Origin: JAXMBX01 sp046349635 | Lineage (GTDB): Bacteria > Planctomycetota > Planctomycetia > Planctomycetales > Planctomycetaceae | Reading direction: 5' to 3' | Length of the DNA: 64,000 bases | NCBI GenBank assembly: GCA_046349635.1 | Contig: JAXMBX010000021.1 | Span: forward strand, 1 to 64,000 | Shown: piece by piece, positions 8,347 through 17,059 of the stretch | How positions within the stretch are numbered: position 1 is the stretch's first letter | How the letters are laid out: the number at the start of each line of letters is the position of its first letter | Program-made: the position numbers and the translations under genes | The notes under the pieces: generated by a model | What the model was told of the DNA's origin: nothing | The model's database searches: none | Seen by the model: the letters and a program-made list of their open reading frames with translations, nothing else

Positions 8347-9572
8347 ACTCACTCTTCAAAATCAACGTTGCGGTACTCGTGGTGATTTGCTGTTGGACAA
8401 CAATCTTTGCGGACACCCCCTCCACGATGAAGTTCCTCGCAGAGGGGAAACTTCAGCAGGGAATCACCGAACTCCAATCGCATCTCAAGCAAACCCCCAC
8501 CGACGACAACGCCCGCCTCGGCCTCGGAATCACCCAGTTCCTCCACGGCATCGAACGGATGATTCAATCTTTTCATCAATATGGCCTGCACCCCGGCAGA
8601 AACCAGATCCCGTTCCTCCGTCTCCCCACCCCCGACAACCCAAATCCGAAATCCATCTCCTACACGCAACTTCGCCAGGTCTTCGCGCAACTCCTCGCTG
8701 ACTTGCAGCAAGCTGAGAAGACTCTCAGCGAAATCAAGGGGGACGTGAAACTCCCGATCTTCGTCGGCAAGATCAGGCTCGACCTCAACGGCGACGGCAA
8801 GGCCGACCCGGATGAGACCTTCTGGAAAATCTACGCCCGCATGAATCGCCAGGCGGAGGTCCAGCCCGAAGTCGCCGAGGGTTATCAGATCAGTTTTGAC
8901 ACCGCCGATGCTCTCTGGCTGCGGGGTTACTGCCATCTTCTCATGGCCTTCGATGAATTCATCCTCGCCCATGACTGGAAAGAATCCTTCGAGCGGACCG
9001 CCCAACTCTTCTTCCCCAAGGTGGACACACCCCACAAATATCTGCTCATTGAAACCGGGCGACGCGACTTCATTGGGGACACCGGCCAGATCGCCGACGT
9101 CATCGCGTTCATCCACCTGTGGCGCTTTCCGATCGCGGAAAAGGAACGGATGCACAACGTCCGGGAACACCTCCTCGCGATGATTGATCTCAGCCGCCAG
9201 ACCTGGAAAGCGATCGCCGCCGAAACCGATGATGACCACGAATGGCTCCCCAGCCCCAAGCAGACGAGCGTCATCCCTGGGATCCATGTCACCGATGAAA
9301 TGATCGCCGGCTGGGGGGACTTTCTGAACGAGGCTGAATCCCTCCTCAACGGCAAACTGTTAATGCCCCACTGGCGCCTCCTCCCCGGCAAAGGGATCAA
9401 CTTCAAGAAAGTCTTCGAGGAACCCCAGATGTTTGATCTGGTCCTCTGGATTCAGGGGACCGCCGCAACCCCCTTCGTCGAGGCGGGTCCGATCACGAAA
9501 CCCGAAACCTGGGAGCGCTTCGACCGTATCTTCCGCGGCGAATTCATCGGCTTCGCCATCTGGTTCAACTGA
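8343..9572 (+). CDS. Secreted protein of unknown function with an EF-hand-like loop
   Basis: The 409-residue product begins with a classical signal peptide (about 1-23, MNSLFKINVAVLVVICCWTT then IFADTP). A short TPR-like start (LAEGKLQQGITELQSHLKQT and DDNARLGLGITQFL) follows. An EF-hand/dockerin-type calcium loop DLNGDGKADPDE lies near residues 144-155. The rest is Trp- and acidic-rich with no enzyme motif I can name. The start overlaps the preceding membrane protein gene by 4 nt, so the pair probably forms one functional unit in the envelope. Confidence 0.8.
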   Translation: MNSLFKINVAVLVVICCWTTIFADTPSTMKFLAEGKLQQGITELQSHLKQTPTDDNARLGLGITQFLHGIERMIQSFHQYGLHPGRNQIPFLRLPTPDNPNPKSISYTQLRQVFAQLLADLQQAEKTLSEIKGDVKLPIFVGKIRLDLNGDGKADPDETFWKIYARMNRQAEVQPEVAEGYQISFDTADALWLRGYCHLLMAFDEFILAHDWKESFERTAQLFFPKVDTPHKYLLIETGRRDFIGDTGQIADVIAFIHLWRFPIAEKERMHNVREHLLAMIDLSRQTWKAIAAETDDDHEWLPSPKQTSVIPGIHVTDEMIAGWGDFLNEAESLLNGKLLMPHWRLLPGKGINFKKVFEEPQMFDLVLWIQGTAATPFVEAGPITKPETWERFDRIFRGEFIGFAIWFN

Positions 9573-9586
9573 CTGGCGCAGCCCGT

Positions 9587-9658
9587 CACAAAATGCGGTG
9601 GGTGATCACGCCGGATGCTGAAGGTTCAGAACTCGAGCTTCGTCCAGAGCATTTTGTG
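9587..9658. repeat. Perfect 10-bp inverted repeat between convergent genes
   Basis: CACAAAATGC (9587-9596) is matched by GCATTTTGTG (9649-9658), 52 nt apart. It occupies most of the gap between the convergent secreted-protein gene and the YggS-like gene. The loop is long for a terminator hairpin, though it could fold as the base of a larger structure. No T-run follows directly. Confidence 0.4.
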
Positions 9659-9669
9659 CCTGTGAAAAA

Positions 9670-10377
9670 TCACAAACCTTCGAACAACGCGCTCCCGATC
9701 CGCACGAAAGTCGCCCCCTCTTCAATCGCCACCTCAAAGTCCCCGGTCATCCCCATGGAGAGTTCCCGCAGGTTCTTTCCCGCTTTCCCCCGTTGTTGGA
9801 GTTCGTCCCGCAGGTTGCGCAACCCTGCAAATGTCTGGCGGGCATCTTCAGGATTCTCGCTCAGCGGAGCCATCGTCATCAGCCCTCGGACCGTCGTCCG
9901 CTCCAGCATTCCGCCGATCTCATCCCACCCGTTGCGCAGCTCCTCAGGCGAAAATCCCTGTTTGGATGTTTCACGTGAAACATTTATTTCGAGGAGCACC
10001 TCCGGCGAGAGGTCTTCCTCCCCCGCGATCCGCTCAATCGAGGAGAGCAGTTTCACGCTGTCCACGGCATGGATCAATTTCACTAAAGGTAACACCCGCC
10101 TGACTTTATTCGTCTGCAGATGCCCGATCATATGCCACTGAACCGCCTCCGGAAACAACGGCACTCGCTCCACCAGCTGTTGCGGCCTGTTCTCCGCCAG
10201 TGTCGTCACTCCCAGCGCGACCAGTTCGCGGATCCATTCGATCTCCGCGTACTTCACCACCGCGACCAGTTGGACCTCTTCAGGCTTTCGCCCGCACCGC
10301 GCGCAACTTTCAGCGATCCGCGCTCGAACGGAAGCCAGGTTTTCTGAAATTTGTGGTCGAACCGTTTCGGAACTCAT
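9670..10377 (-). CDS. YggS/PLPBP family pyridoxal-phosphate homeostasis protein
   Basis: The 235-residue product has the YggS pattern: LVAVVKYAEIEWIRELVALG with the PLP-binding Lys in VVKY, GENRPQQ-like LAENRPQQLVERV, WHMIGHLQTNKVRRVLPLV, HAVDSVKL, LLEINVSRETSKQGF, RGLMTMAPLSE, LSMGMTGDFEVAIEEGATFVRIGSALF. These fold-type III proteins bind PLP and buffer its cellular level without a known catalytic reaction. I chose the ATG at 10377, 5 nt after the stop of the TolB-like gene; this makes it the third gene of a minus operon with DUF1501 and TolB-like genes. Upstream in-frame starts lie inside the TolB-like gene. Confidence 0.95.
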   Translation of the reverse strand: MSSETVRPQISENLASVRARIAESCARCGRKPEEVQLVAVVKYAEIEWIRELVALGVTTLAENRPQQLVERVPLFPEAVQWHMIGHLQTNKVRRVLPLVKLIHAVDSVKLLSSIERIAGEEDLSPEVLLEINVSRETSKQGFSPEELRNGWDEIGGMLERTTVRGLMTMAPLSENPEDARQTFAGLRNLRDELQQRGKAGKNLRELSMGMTGDFEVAIEEGATFVRIGSALFEGL

Positions 10378-10382
10378 GCTGG

Positions 10383-11285
10383 TTACTTGATATACAGGTC
10401 GAAGTCCCCGTTCCGATTCGACACAAATGTCAATCGCCCGTCCGGATGCCAACCCGGAGCAATCTCCATCTCCGCGGATTGCGTCTCGTTTCGCTCCTGC
10501 CCGGTCGCCAGGTCCATCACGTAGACTTCGTAGTTCCCGTCCCGATGCGACGTGTATGCCAGCCGCTTCCCATCCGCTGAGACCGCGGGGTAATCATCCA
10601 GCGAGCGATTGTTCGTCAGCCGTGTCACTTGCGATCCATCCGGAGGCATCCATGCAAGTTCCAGGTTCCCCCAGCGATTGGTGGAGAAATAAATCCGCTT
10701 CCCGTCCGGTGACCAGACCGGATTCCGATCCATCGCCGAATCGGTCGTCAGCCGTTTGAGATTCGAACCGTCGATATTCGCCGTGTAAATCTCCTGGTTC
10801 CCTTCGCGGGTCGAGACAAACACCATCTGCTTTCCATCCGGCGACCAGCAAGGGGACTCTTCATGCGAGAGTGCCCCGGGCGAACTCACCAGCACCTGCA
10901 GATCGCTCCCGTCTCGGTTGACCCGTGCGACTTCCATGTCCCCCTGGTTCGGCATCGCTTTGTCGAAGCTGAACAGGATCTGCTTGCCGTCCGGCGACCA
11001 GCTTGGCTCAAAGTCCGGATTGTTCTGTTTCGTCAGTTTTTCGGCGGGCTTACCGGTCTCCGGCTTCAGAATCATGATCCGGATAATGTCTTCGTGGAAT
11101 TCCGAATACGCCAGTTCCTTCCCATCGGGAGACCAGCGGGGATGATGTTTCAGCCAGCCGTCATGCGTCAACTGCTTCCACACACCCGGTTCCGCCGCAC
11201 GACAATCGAGCAACCCCATCACCGCAAGCATTACTAGCCCGAAGCGCAAGCGCCGGGTTCCCGGTTCGGGGCACACGCCGTTCAT
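10383..11285 (-). CDS. Secreted TolB-like beta-propeller protein
   Basis: The product of about 300 residues has an N-terminal hydrophobic segment (LRFGLVMLAVMGLLDCRA) and six repeats ending in PxWSPDGKxxxFxS or close variants (WSPDGKELAYS, WSPDGKQILFS, WSPDGKQMVFV, WSPDGKRIYFS, SADGKRLAYT, HPDGRLTFVS), the WD40-like PD40 signature of TolB C-terminal propellers. It has no TolB N-terminal domain, so it is not TolB itself; a periplasmic binding role is likely. Its ATG (11285-11283) overlaps the TGA of the frame-corrected DUF1501 gene upstream (TGATG), indicating translational coupling. A GTG one codon earlier is an alternative start. Confidence 0.9.
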   Translation of the reverse strand: MNGVCPEPGTRRLRFGLVMLAVMGLLDCRAAEPGVWKQLTHDGWLKHHPRWSPDGKELAYSEFHEDIIRIMILKPETGKPAEKLTKQNNPDFEPSWSPDGKQILFSFDKAMPNQGDMEVARVNRDGSDLQVLVSSPGALSHEESPCWSPDGKQMVFVSTREGNQEIYTANIDGSNLKRLTTDSAMDRNPVWSPDGKRIYFSTNRWGNLELAWMPPDGSQVTRLTNNRSLDDYPAVSADGKRLAYTSHRDGNYEVYVMDLATGQERNETQSAEMEIAPGWHPDGRLTFVSNRNGDFDLYIK

Positions 11286-12657
11286 CACAGCAACTCCGGA
11301 ATCATTTCGGAGTTCGGATTCAGCCCCAGTTCCGTAAGCATGGGGGTCGTAATTCCCTGCTTCATCAGCAGCGTGGAGATCAGGTCGGCAGGCTTATAGG
11401 GCCGGCTGCGCGGATATTCCGCCAGGCGGTCGCTGCGCCGATCACCATTCCTCCTGGTAAACCACCCCCAGCGACGAGAGCCGTGTAGCAGTGGTTCCAG
11501 TGGTCCCGACCTGCCTTCGGATTGATCCGCGGCCCGCGCCCGAATTCTCCCACTGCGACAACCATCGTCGATTCCAGCAGCCCGCGTTGATCGAGATCAT
11601 CCAACAGCGCGGACAACGATTGATCCAGCATCCACGCGTGCCGGTCCTGCATCTGCACGAAGTTGCGGTCGTGCATGTCCCAGCCTCCGTCGCCGGTGTC
11701 TTCAATCGGCTCGACGTGCGAACTCCAGTTCACCTGCACGAACGGGATGCCGACTTCCACGAGCCGCCGCGCCATCAGGCAGCTTTGCCCGAACCGGAAT
11801 TTTCCGTAGCGCCGCCGCAGAAACTCGTCTTCGCCATCAAGTTCGAATACCTTCCGCGCTTCTTTCGACGTCAGCAGCGAATACGCCTGCTGATAGAACT
11901 GGTCCATCCGGGCGATACTGGGGGACTGGTCGATCTTTTGCGATTCCTTGTCGAACTGCTGCAGGAGCGTCAGCCGTTCTCCGACTTGCCGCGAGGTCAG
12001 ATCATCCCGCAGTTTCAACTGCGGCAGTTTGACCCCTTCGCCGGGGACATACTCCGCCCGGAACGGATCGTACAACGGCCCCAGCGGCCCGCCACCTTCT
12101 CCGGCAATCGGCCGTTTCCCCTGATGCAGATGTCCCCCCAGCGCGATAAATCCCGGCAGTCCCGCGTGAGGGGTGCCGAGGAACCGGGAGACAATCGCCC
12201 CGTGCGTCGGCTGGACGCGCCCCGGAGAGGTCACTCCTCCCAGACTGATCGAGCCGCTGATGCTCCCCGTCAGCCCGATCGTGCCCGAAATGCCGTGGTC
12301 GTTCGATTCATGATGCATCGAACGGATGAGCGTGAATCGATTCGCCTGCTTCGACATCCGGGGGAAGAGTTCGCAGACTTCAATCCCGGAGACATTCGTG
12401 GGAATCGGTGCGAACGGCCCGCGATATTCCACCGGCGCGTCCGGCTTCATGTCGAAGGTGTCGATATGCGACGGGCCGCCCCACAGCCACAGCAGGATCA
12501 CCGACTTGGGGACCGTTTTCCCCTCTTCGGCGGCGGACAGTTGCCGCTGCACCGCCGGCCAGGAAAGTCCCCACGCACTCAGCCCCCCCGCAATCAGAAA
12601 ATCGCGGCGGGAACTTCCACGGCAGTTACGGATAGACTGGTCACCCACAGAGAGCAT
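11285..12657 (-). pseudogene. DUF1501 family protein, frameshifted near its C-terminus
   Basis: From ATG 12657 (GGAG 5 nt upstream) the frame encodes a Tat-type signal (SRRDFLIAGG) and a full DUF1501 body: LLWLWGGPSHIDTFDMKPDA, GPFAPIPTNVSGIEVCELFP, GWDMHDRN, LDQSLSALLDDLDQ, VGEFGRGPRINPKAGRDHWN, GGGLPGGMVIG. After this glycine the frame runs into a stop at 11380. The family-like tail (SDRLAEYPRSRPYKPADLIS, then TLLMKQGITTPMLTELGLNP) continues in another frame from about 11437 and ends in a TGA overlapping the next gene's ATG. One base is missing between 11437 and 11438 (ATC GGn CGC AGC expected). It is either a young pseudogene or a sequencing error; the preserved stop-start coupling favours an otherwise intact gene. 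Confidence 0.88.
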
Positions 12658-12917
12658 TGGCGCTCCAGCTTCACGGGGCGGGGTATCGAAAACGGACTGT
12701 CATCAAAAAACGGCACGGTGATCAAAACCGAAATCACTGACGCCTGACGAATCACCTGCTGATTGTAACATCCCGCAGGGGCGGAAGATAGACGTTTCGT
12801 AGCCTTCAGGCCGCACCCCGAGTCGTTGCTGGCGGGTGATGCAAATCGACGCTAAACTGAGGATTCGCAACGACAAAGTTCCACTCCACGCTTCACCACA
12901 GGAAAGCCGACGCGGAC

Positions 12918-13976
12918 ATGATTCAGGATTGCAGCCGAACGATCGATCATCGCTACTGGGATTCTCTGGCCGACAAGTCTCTCGCGGGAGAACTCCTCAC
13001 CGTCGCCGAGGCGAAGTCCATCCTCGCGGCCGATGACCTCCAGATCCCCGCGTTGCTCTCCGCCACGTTCCGCGTCCGGTCCACCTACTTCGGGACTGCG
13101 GTGCAACTGTACTACCTCCGCAATGCGAAGAGCGGTCTCTGCCCGGAAGACTGCGGCTACTGCTCGCAGTCGAAGCTCTCCACCGCGCCGATCAACAAAT
13201 ACGTCTTCCAGGATGAAAAGACCCTTTTGGAAGGGGCCCGTCAGGCGAAAGAAGCTAAGGCCCGCACGTTCTGCATCGTCGCCAGTGGCCGCGGCCCGAC
13301 CGACCGCGAACTGAACCACGTCGCCAACGTCGTCCGCAAGATCAAGGACGAGCATGGCCTGCATATCTGCGTCTGCCTCGGCCTGCTGACTCCCGACCAG
13401 GCGGAAGTCCTCAAGGAGGCGGGGGTGGATCGGGTGAATCACAACCTGAATACCAGCCGCCGCCTGTACGACGAGATCTGCTCGACACACACCTACCAGG
13501 ATCGGATCGACACACTGAAAAACGTACGTGACGCGGGGATGGAACTCTGCTCGGGCTGCATTATCGGGATGGGAGAAACGCACGATGACCTCGTCGAACT
13601 CGCCGTGACGCTGCGGGACATGAAGGTGGAATCGATCCCGGTCAACTTCCTGCACCCGATCGATGGGACTCCGCTGCAGCACACGCACAACATTTCGCCG
13701 CGTGACTGTCTGCGGGCGTTGTGCATGTTCCGGCTGGTGAATCCGGACCGCGAACTCCGCATCGCGGGGGGACGCGAACTGCACCTCCGCTGGCTGCAGC
13801 CCCAGGGCCTGTATGCCGCCAACTCCGTCTTCGTCAGCGACTATCTGACCACCAAGGGACAATCCGCTGAGGATGATTACAAGATGATCGAGGATCTGGG
13901 CTTCCAGATCGTCAAGATGGGGTGTGAAATGGAAGCGGGAAGCACTTCGCAACCGGAAGCCGCTCACGCCCACTAA
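12918..13976 (+). CDS. bioB: Biotin synthase
   Basis: The 352-residue product is a radical SAM enzyme with the BioB form of the cluster motif, CPEDCGYCSQS (Cys75, Cys79, Cys82), preceded by YFGTAVQLYYLRNAKSG. It also has IVASGRGPTDRE, NHNLNTS and CSGCIIGMGETHDD, and the RIAGGRELHLR segment that supplies a [2Fe-2S] ligand. It inserts sulfur into dethiobiotin in the last step of biotin synthesis. The rest of the bio pathway is not in the window. The next gene starts 19 nt after the stop, so the two are probably co-transcribed. No BirA or BioR operator was recognised in the 260-nt divergent upstream region. An AGGAAAG sequence lies about 13 nt before the ATG. Confidence 0.97.
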   Translation: MIQDCSRTIDHRYWDSLADKSLAGELLTVAEAKSILAADDLQIPALLSATFRVRSTYFGTAVQLYYLRNAKSGLCPEDCGYCSQSKLSTAPINKYVFQDEKTLLEGARQAKEAKARTFCIVASGRGPTDRELNHVANVVRKIKDEHGLHICVCLGLLTPDQAEVLKEAGVDRVNHNLNTSRRLYDEICSTHTYQDRIDTLKNVRDAGMELCSGCIIGMGETHDDLVELAVTLRDMKVESIPVNFLHPIDGTPLQHTHNISPRDCLRALCMFRLVNPDRELRIAGGRELHLRWLQPQGLYAANSVFVSDYLTTKGQSAEDDYKMIEDLGFQIVKMGCEMEAGSTSQPEAAHAH

Positions 13977-13995
13977 TTTGTACTTCGAGGCTCGT

Positions 13996-15261
13996 ATGCA
14001 ATTTCCCCGCGTCCTCCGCCTCCGCCAGAAGTTTGACGCCCCGCGCGTGATGGATGTCGCCGCGGAGGTCGAACACCAGCTTTCACGCCTGGAGTTGCAC
14101 CAGAAGGTCAAGAAGTGGGACACGGTCGCCGTCACCGTCGGCAGCCGGGGGATTGCCAATATTGCGATCATCACCAGAGCAATCGTCGAACATTTGAAGA
14201 AGATCGGCACGAAGCCGTTCATCGTCCCCGCCATGGGGAGCCACGGGGGGGGGACGGCTGACGGGCAGCGGCGGATCATCGAGGAATATGGCGTCACCGA
14301 GGAGTGCGTCGGGGCTCCGATCTTCTCCTCCATGGAAACTGTGATCGTGGACCACACTCCGCAGGGAGTTCCCGTTCACTTCGACAAACACGCCTTCGGT
14401 GCGGATCACGTCGTCGTCGCGGGTCGCATCAAGCCCCACACGAACTTCGTGGGGGATATCGAAAGCGGCCTGCATAAGATGATGCTCATCGGCCTGGGGA
14501 AACATGAAGGGGCGAAGATCTATCACCGCGCCATCATGGACCTCAGTTGGCCGGAAATTGCGCTCTCCGTCTCCAGTTCCGTCCTCAAGAAGTGCAAGAT
14601 CCTGTGTGGCGTGGGGATCGTCGAGAACGCCTACGACCAGACCGGCTTGATCGAAGCGGTTCCCCCGCAGCAGTTCTTCGACCGGGAACGGGAACTGTTG
14701 AAAACCGCCACCGCCTGGCTCCCCCGTCTGCCATTCAAGAATATCGACATGCTCGTCATTGACGAGATCGGCAAGAACATCAGCGGGTCAGGGATGGATA
14801 CGAACGTCGTGGGGCGGAAATTCAACGATCATCGTGCCACCCCCAAGGACAACGTCAACTGCCGCGTGATCTTCGTTCGCGGACTCACCGCTGAAACTCA
14901 CGGCAACGCCTGCGGGATCGGGATCGCCGAATTCACCAATCAGCGGACGGTGGATTCCATTGACCGCCGCATTACGAATATCAACTGCATCACCGGCGGC
15001 CATGCCCCCGCCGGGATGATCCCTATGGCCTTCGAAACCGACCGGGACGTCCTGACGAACTGTTTCCCGATGATCGGCCTGACCGAACCTCCGCAGTCCA
15101 AGCTGGTGCAGATCGCTAACACGCTGCACCTGGAAGAGGTGATTGTCAGCGAGGCTTATCTTCCCGAGATCCGGACCCGCTCCGACTTGGAGATTCTCTC
15201 CGAGCCGGACGAGATGACATTTGACCTCGACGGCAACCTGCTGCCGGTGATGCGGCACTAA
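13996..15261 (+). CDS. LarA-like (DUF2088) protein, possible nickel-pincer racemase
   Basis: The 421-residue product resembles the lactate racemase LarA superfamily: VAVTVGSRGIANIAIITRAI, IVPAMGSHGGGTADGQRRII (His83), VGAPIFSSMETV, then VVAGRIKPHTNFVGDIESGL and GLHKMMLIGLGKHEGAKIYH. The last two carry the His and Lys that in LarA contact the nickel-pincer cofactor. Family members racemise or epimerise 2-hydroxy acids. No larB, larC or larE cofactor genes lie nearby, so cofactor dependence and substrate are open. The start ATG 13996 follows a GAGG at 5 nt spacing and lies 19 nt after bioB. The link to biotin is positional only. Confidence 0.8.
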   Translation: MQFPRVLRLRQKFDAPRVMDVAAEVEHQLSRLELHQKVKKWDTVAVTVGSRGIANIAIITRAIVEHLKKIGTKPFIVPAMGSHGGGTADGQRRIIEEYGVTEECVGAPIFSSMETVIVDHTPQGVPVHFDKHAFGADHVVVAGRIKPHTNFVGDIESGLHKMMLIGLGKHEGAKIYHRAIMDLSWPEIALSVSSSVLKKCKILCGVGIVENAYDQTGLIEAVPPQQFFDRERELLKTATAWLPRLPFKNIDMLVIDEIGKNISGSGMDTNVVGRKFNDHRATPKDNVNCRVIFVRGLTAETHGNACGIGIAEFTNQRTVDSIDRRITNINCITGGHAPAGMIPMAFETDRDVLTNCFPMIGLTEPPQSKLVQIANTLHLEEVIVSEAYLPEIRTRSDLEILSEPDEMTFDLDGNLLPVMRH

Positions 15262-15320
15262 GCGATCTGGTTATCCTTAACGTGTCGGACATGACGTAGC
15301 AGTTGGGGGCCAAACTCACA

Positions 15321-15351
15321 CATGCCCACCCTGCTTCGCGAAGTGGGCATG
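15321..15351. repeat. Inverted repeat (9-bp arms, 13-nt loop) between convergent genes
   Basis: CATGCCCAC (15321-15329) pairs with GTGGGCATG (15343-15351). It lies in the 118-nt gap between the convergent LarA-like gene and a small minus-strand gene. It could act as a bidirectional terminator, though no T-run follows. GTGGGCATG-type stems are a pattern I associate with dispersed intergenic repeats in planctomycete genomes; no second copy was seen in this window. Confidence 0.5.
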
Positions 15352-15379
15352 CCACCCAAAACAGCTGAATTTGTTTACT

Positions 15380-15751
15380 TCATCGGTAGACCAGCAGCAG
15401 GCCGTCTTCGGCGAGGGCGGATTCCACTTCCTCAATCATGTGGATGCAATCGGAGGCATCCCCCGAGGGAATGCTCCAGGAGGCGTTCGCCTGCATCGCG
15501 TCCAGCACGTGGCTGAGCTGGATCAGGTGCTTTTCCAGTTCGCGCACGTACAGCGGTTCCGAGTTATGCGGCAGGAGGGCAATGGGGACCGTCCCGTAAT
15601 GGTTCTCCAGGGGGATGGAGTTCTTGATGCTCCTGATATTTCCCAAGGCTCGTGCGACCGCGTGATGACCGCGCTTCGCAAATTCACCTTTCAGTTCCTT
15701 CAGGCCGGCCAGGGACACTTCCAACGCATCGACGGTCGTGATTCGGGACAT
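15380..15751 (-). CDS. Conserved small protein of unknown function
   Basis: The product of 123 residues starts MSRITTVDALEVSLAGLKEL at ATG 15751, with AGGAAGGA 8 nt upstream; this excludes a longer 5' extension. It looks all-helical and soluble, with no signal peptide, cysteine or catalytic motif. I do not recognise the family. It is flanked by a convergent hairpin on one side and a 248-nt gap on the other. A possible -10 (TACAAT, minus strand, 15846-15841) lies about 90 nt upstream, with TTGGAA 15 nt before it, which is short spacing. Confidence 0.75.
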   Translation of the reverse strand: MSRITTVDALEVSLAGLKELKGEFAKRGHHAVARALGNIRSIKNSIPLENHYGTVPIALLPHNSEPLYVRELEKHLIQLSHVLDAMQANASWSIPSGDASDCIHMIEEVESALAEDGLLLVYR

Positions 15752-15999
15752 GGTAGATTCCTTCCTGTGAGTTGAGAGAGTTCGCACTCACGAACTCGTA
15801 CTCGTGGGTTCGCTCCCGTGGGGACGCACCCGCATCATCTATTGTAGAAGGATCGTAGCGATTCCAATCAGAACTCGATGACTTTCCCGCAATGAGGCCG
15901 CATTAATTCCCGGACAGATGGCCGTTTGCTTCCGAGTTTGTCATCGACCTCCTCTGGACAGTTTTTTCTCAGAGAGTCAACTGTCAACCTGCGATGATG

Positions 16000-16695
16000 C
16001 TATTGGGCCAGCTTCGCGGCCCGCAGTTTGGAAATCGCCGCGGGACTGAAACTGATCACGCGGGGAGGAGTGACCAGCGTGATTTTTCGAGCGACCAGGA
16101 CGTCAACTGTTTTGTCGGTCACAGCCGTTTTCGTGAGATCGATCCACTGCAGTTTTGGAAAGTCGTCCAAGATCTTGAAGAGTTGTTCATCGGTCACTGC
16201 CTGCCCCCAGAAGGACAATCCTTTAATTTCCGGGTGAGCCAGAAAAGGCTTGAGGAGACCGGCATCAAACATTGGCCCAGAAAATGCGAGATCGTGTATC
16301 GACTGGAACCGGCAACACAATTCGATCTTCTCGCTCGTGATCGAAACGGTTCTGAATGTCAGACTGACGGTGTCACTCAGTTCATCAGATTCCGGGATCA
16401 ATCTTCTGATGAACTGAGGAAACCGGTAGTACCGCATCTGTCGGCTGATATTCCGGACGGTTACTCCGCTTCGGTCCAGGGTCCGATACAACTGTCTCGT
16501 CGGCCGGGTCCGAATCTCCTGCCACCATTTCCCGCCGATCAGGATCAATGCGAATGTTCCGACCAGGATTAACGCAATCCTGTACTTCCGGAGATAGGGA
16601 ACCGCCAACCGTGCACACGCTCCTCCGACCGCGGCGAACGTGGGGAACGTTGCAACACGTGATTTTATGGGAGGCGGCTGCGTAGTTTCGATCAT
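16000..16695 (-). CDS. Single-pass membrane protein with a leucine-rich-repeat-like C-terminus
   Basis: The 231-residue product has a cytoplasmic N-terminus, one membrane helix (about 40-57, YRIALILVGTFALILIGG), then an extracytoplasmic domain. The last 80 residues read like one or two leucine-rich repeats (IKGLSFWGQAVTDEQLFKIL, FPKLQWIDLTKTAVTDKTVD), as seen in planctomycete LRR proteins. I chose ATG 16695, 25 nt after the stop of the Sm-like gene; a GTG at 16737 overlapping that gene is possible. It is the last gene of a minus set with the VWA and Sm-like genes. Function is unknown. Confidence 0.75.
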   Translation of the reverse strand: MIETTQPPPIKSRVATFPTFAAVGGACARLAVPYLRKYRIALILVGTFALILIGGKWWQEIRTRPTRQLYRTLDRSGVTVRNISRQMRYYRFPQFIRRLIPESDELSDTVSLTFRTVSITSEKIELCCRFQSIHDLAFSGPMFDAGLLKPFLAHPEIKGLSFWGQAVTDEQLFKILDDFPKLQWIDLTKTAVTDKTVDVLVARKITLVTPPRVISFSPAAISKLRAAKLAQ

Positions 16696-16720
16696 GGGTT
16701 TCTGCCCCCAAAGAGAGAAC

Positions 16721-17011
16721 TCAGATCTCGACGTCACTCAACGCCGAAACACTGACGATCTCATCCTTCCGCACGAGCACCACGGCCCTGTTCGTCCGGA
16801 TGCCATGCCGTCGTGATTCAACGATGTACAACTCGCGGGTCGTCTTTGTGTCCCGCAGGTCATGTACGTCGGCATTCTCCAGCGTCACGTAGCGGTGATC
16901 CTCACCCGTGAGCGTCCCCAGGTAGACATACGGACTAGAGACATCCAGGACGACTTCCCGGCCGAGATAACGGGACAAACCGGAGTTCTGTTCCCTCTGC
17001 TGTTCAGTCAT
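16721..17011 (-). CDS. Small Sm-like (LSm-type) protein candidate
   Basis: The 96-residue product reads like an Sm fold: LGREVVLDVSSPYVYLGTLT then GEDHRYVTLENADVHDL would be strands 1-3 (Sm1), and NRAVVLVRKDEIVSVSAL would be strands 4-5 (Sm2). This is pattern reading, not a recognised named family. Bacterial Sm proteins such as Hfq have the same layout but different key residues, so this is not Hfq. It could equally be another small beta-barrel. It lies between the VWA gene (48-nt gap) and the LRR-like membrane gene, on the same strand. Confidence 0.7.
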   Translation of the reverse strand: MTEQQREQNSGLSRYLGREVVLDVSSPYVYLGTLTGEDHRYVTLENADVHDLRDTKTTRELYIVESRRHGIRTNRAVVLVRKDEIVSVSALSDVEI

Positions 17012-17059
17012 GAATGCGCTGTGCTCCCGCCCGTTTCAAAAGTTTACTCTGCAAATCGA

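Noticed and set aside
11430..11460. Programmed -1 frameshift in the DUF1501 gene (AGGAGG precedes the shift)
   Set aside because: No slippery heptamer is present at the shift point, so a base loss explains the break better.
12852..14357. A 501-codon minus-strand frame opposite bioB and the LarA-like gene
   Set aside because: The plus strand encodes clear BioB and LarA-like motifs; the minus frame has no recognisable domain and is a codon-bias shadow.
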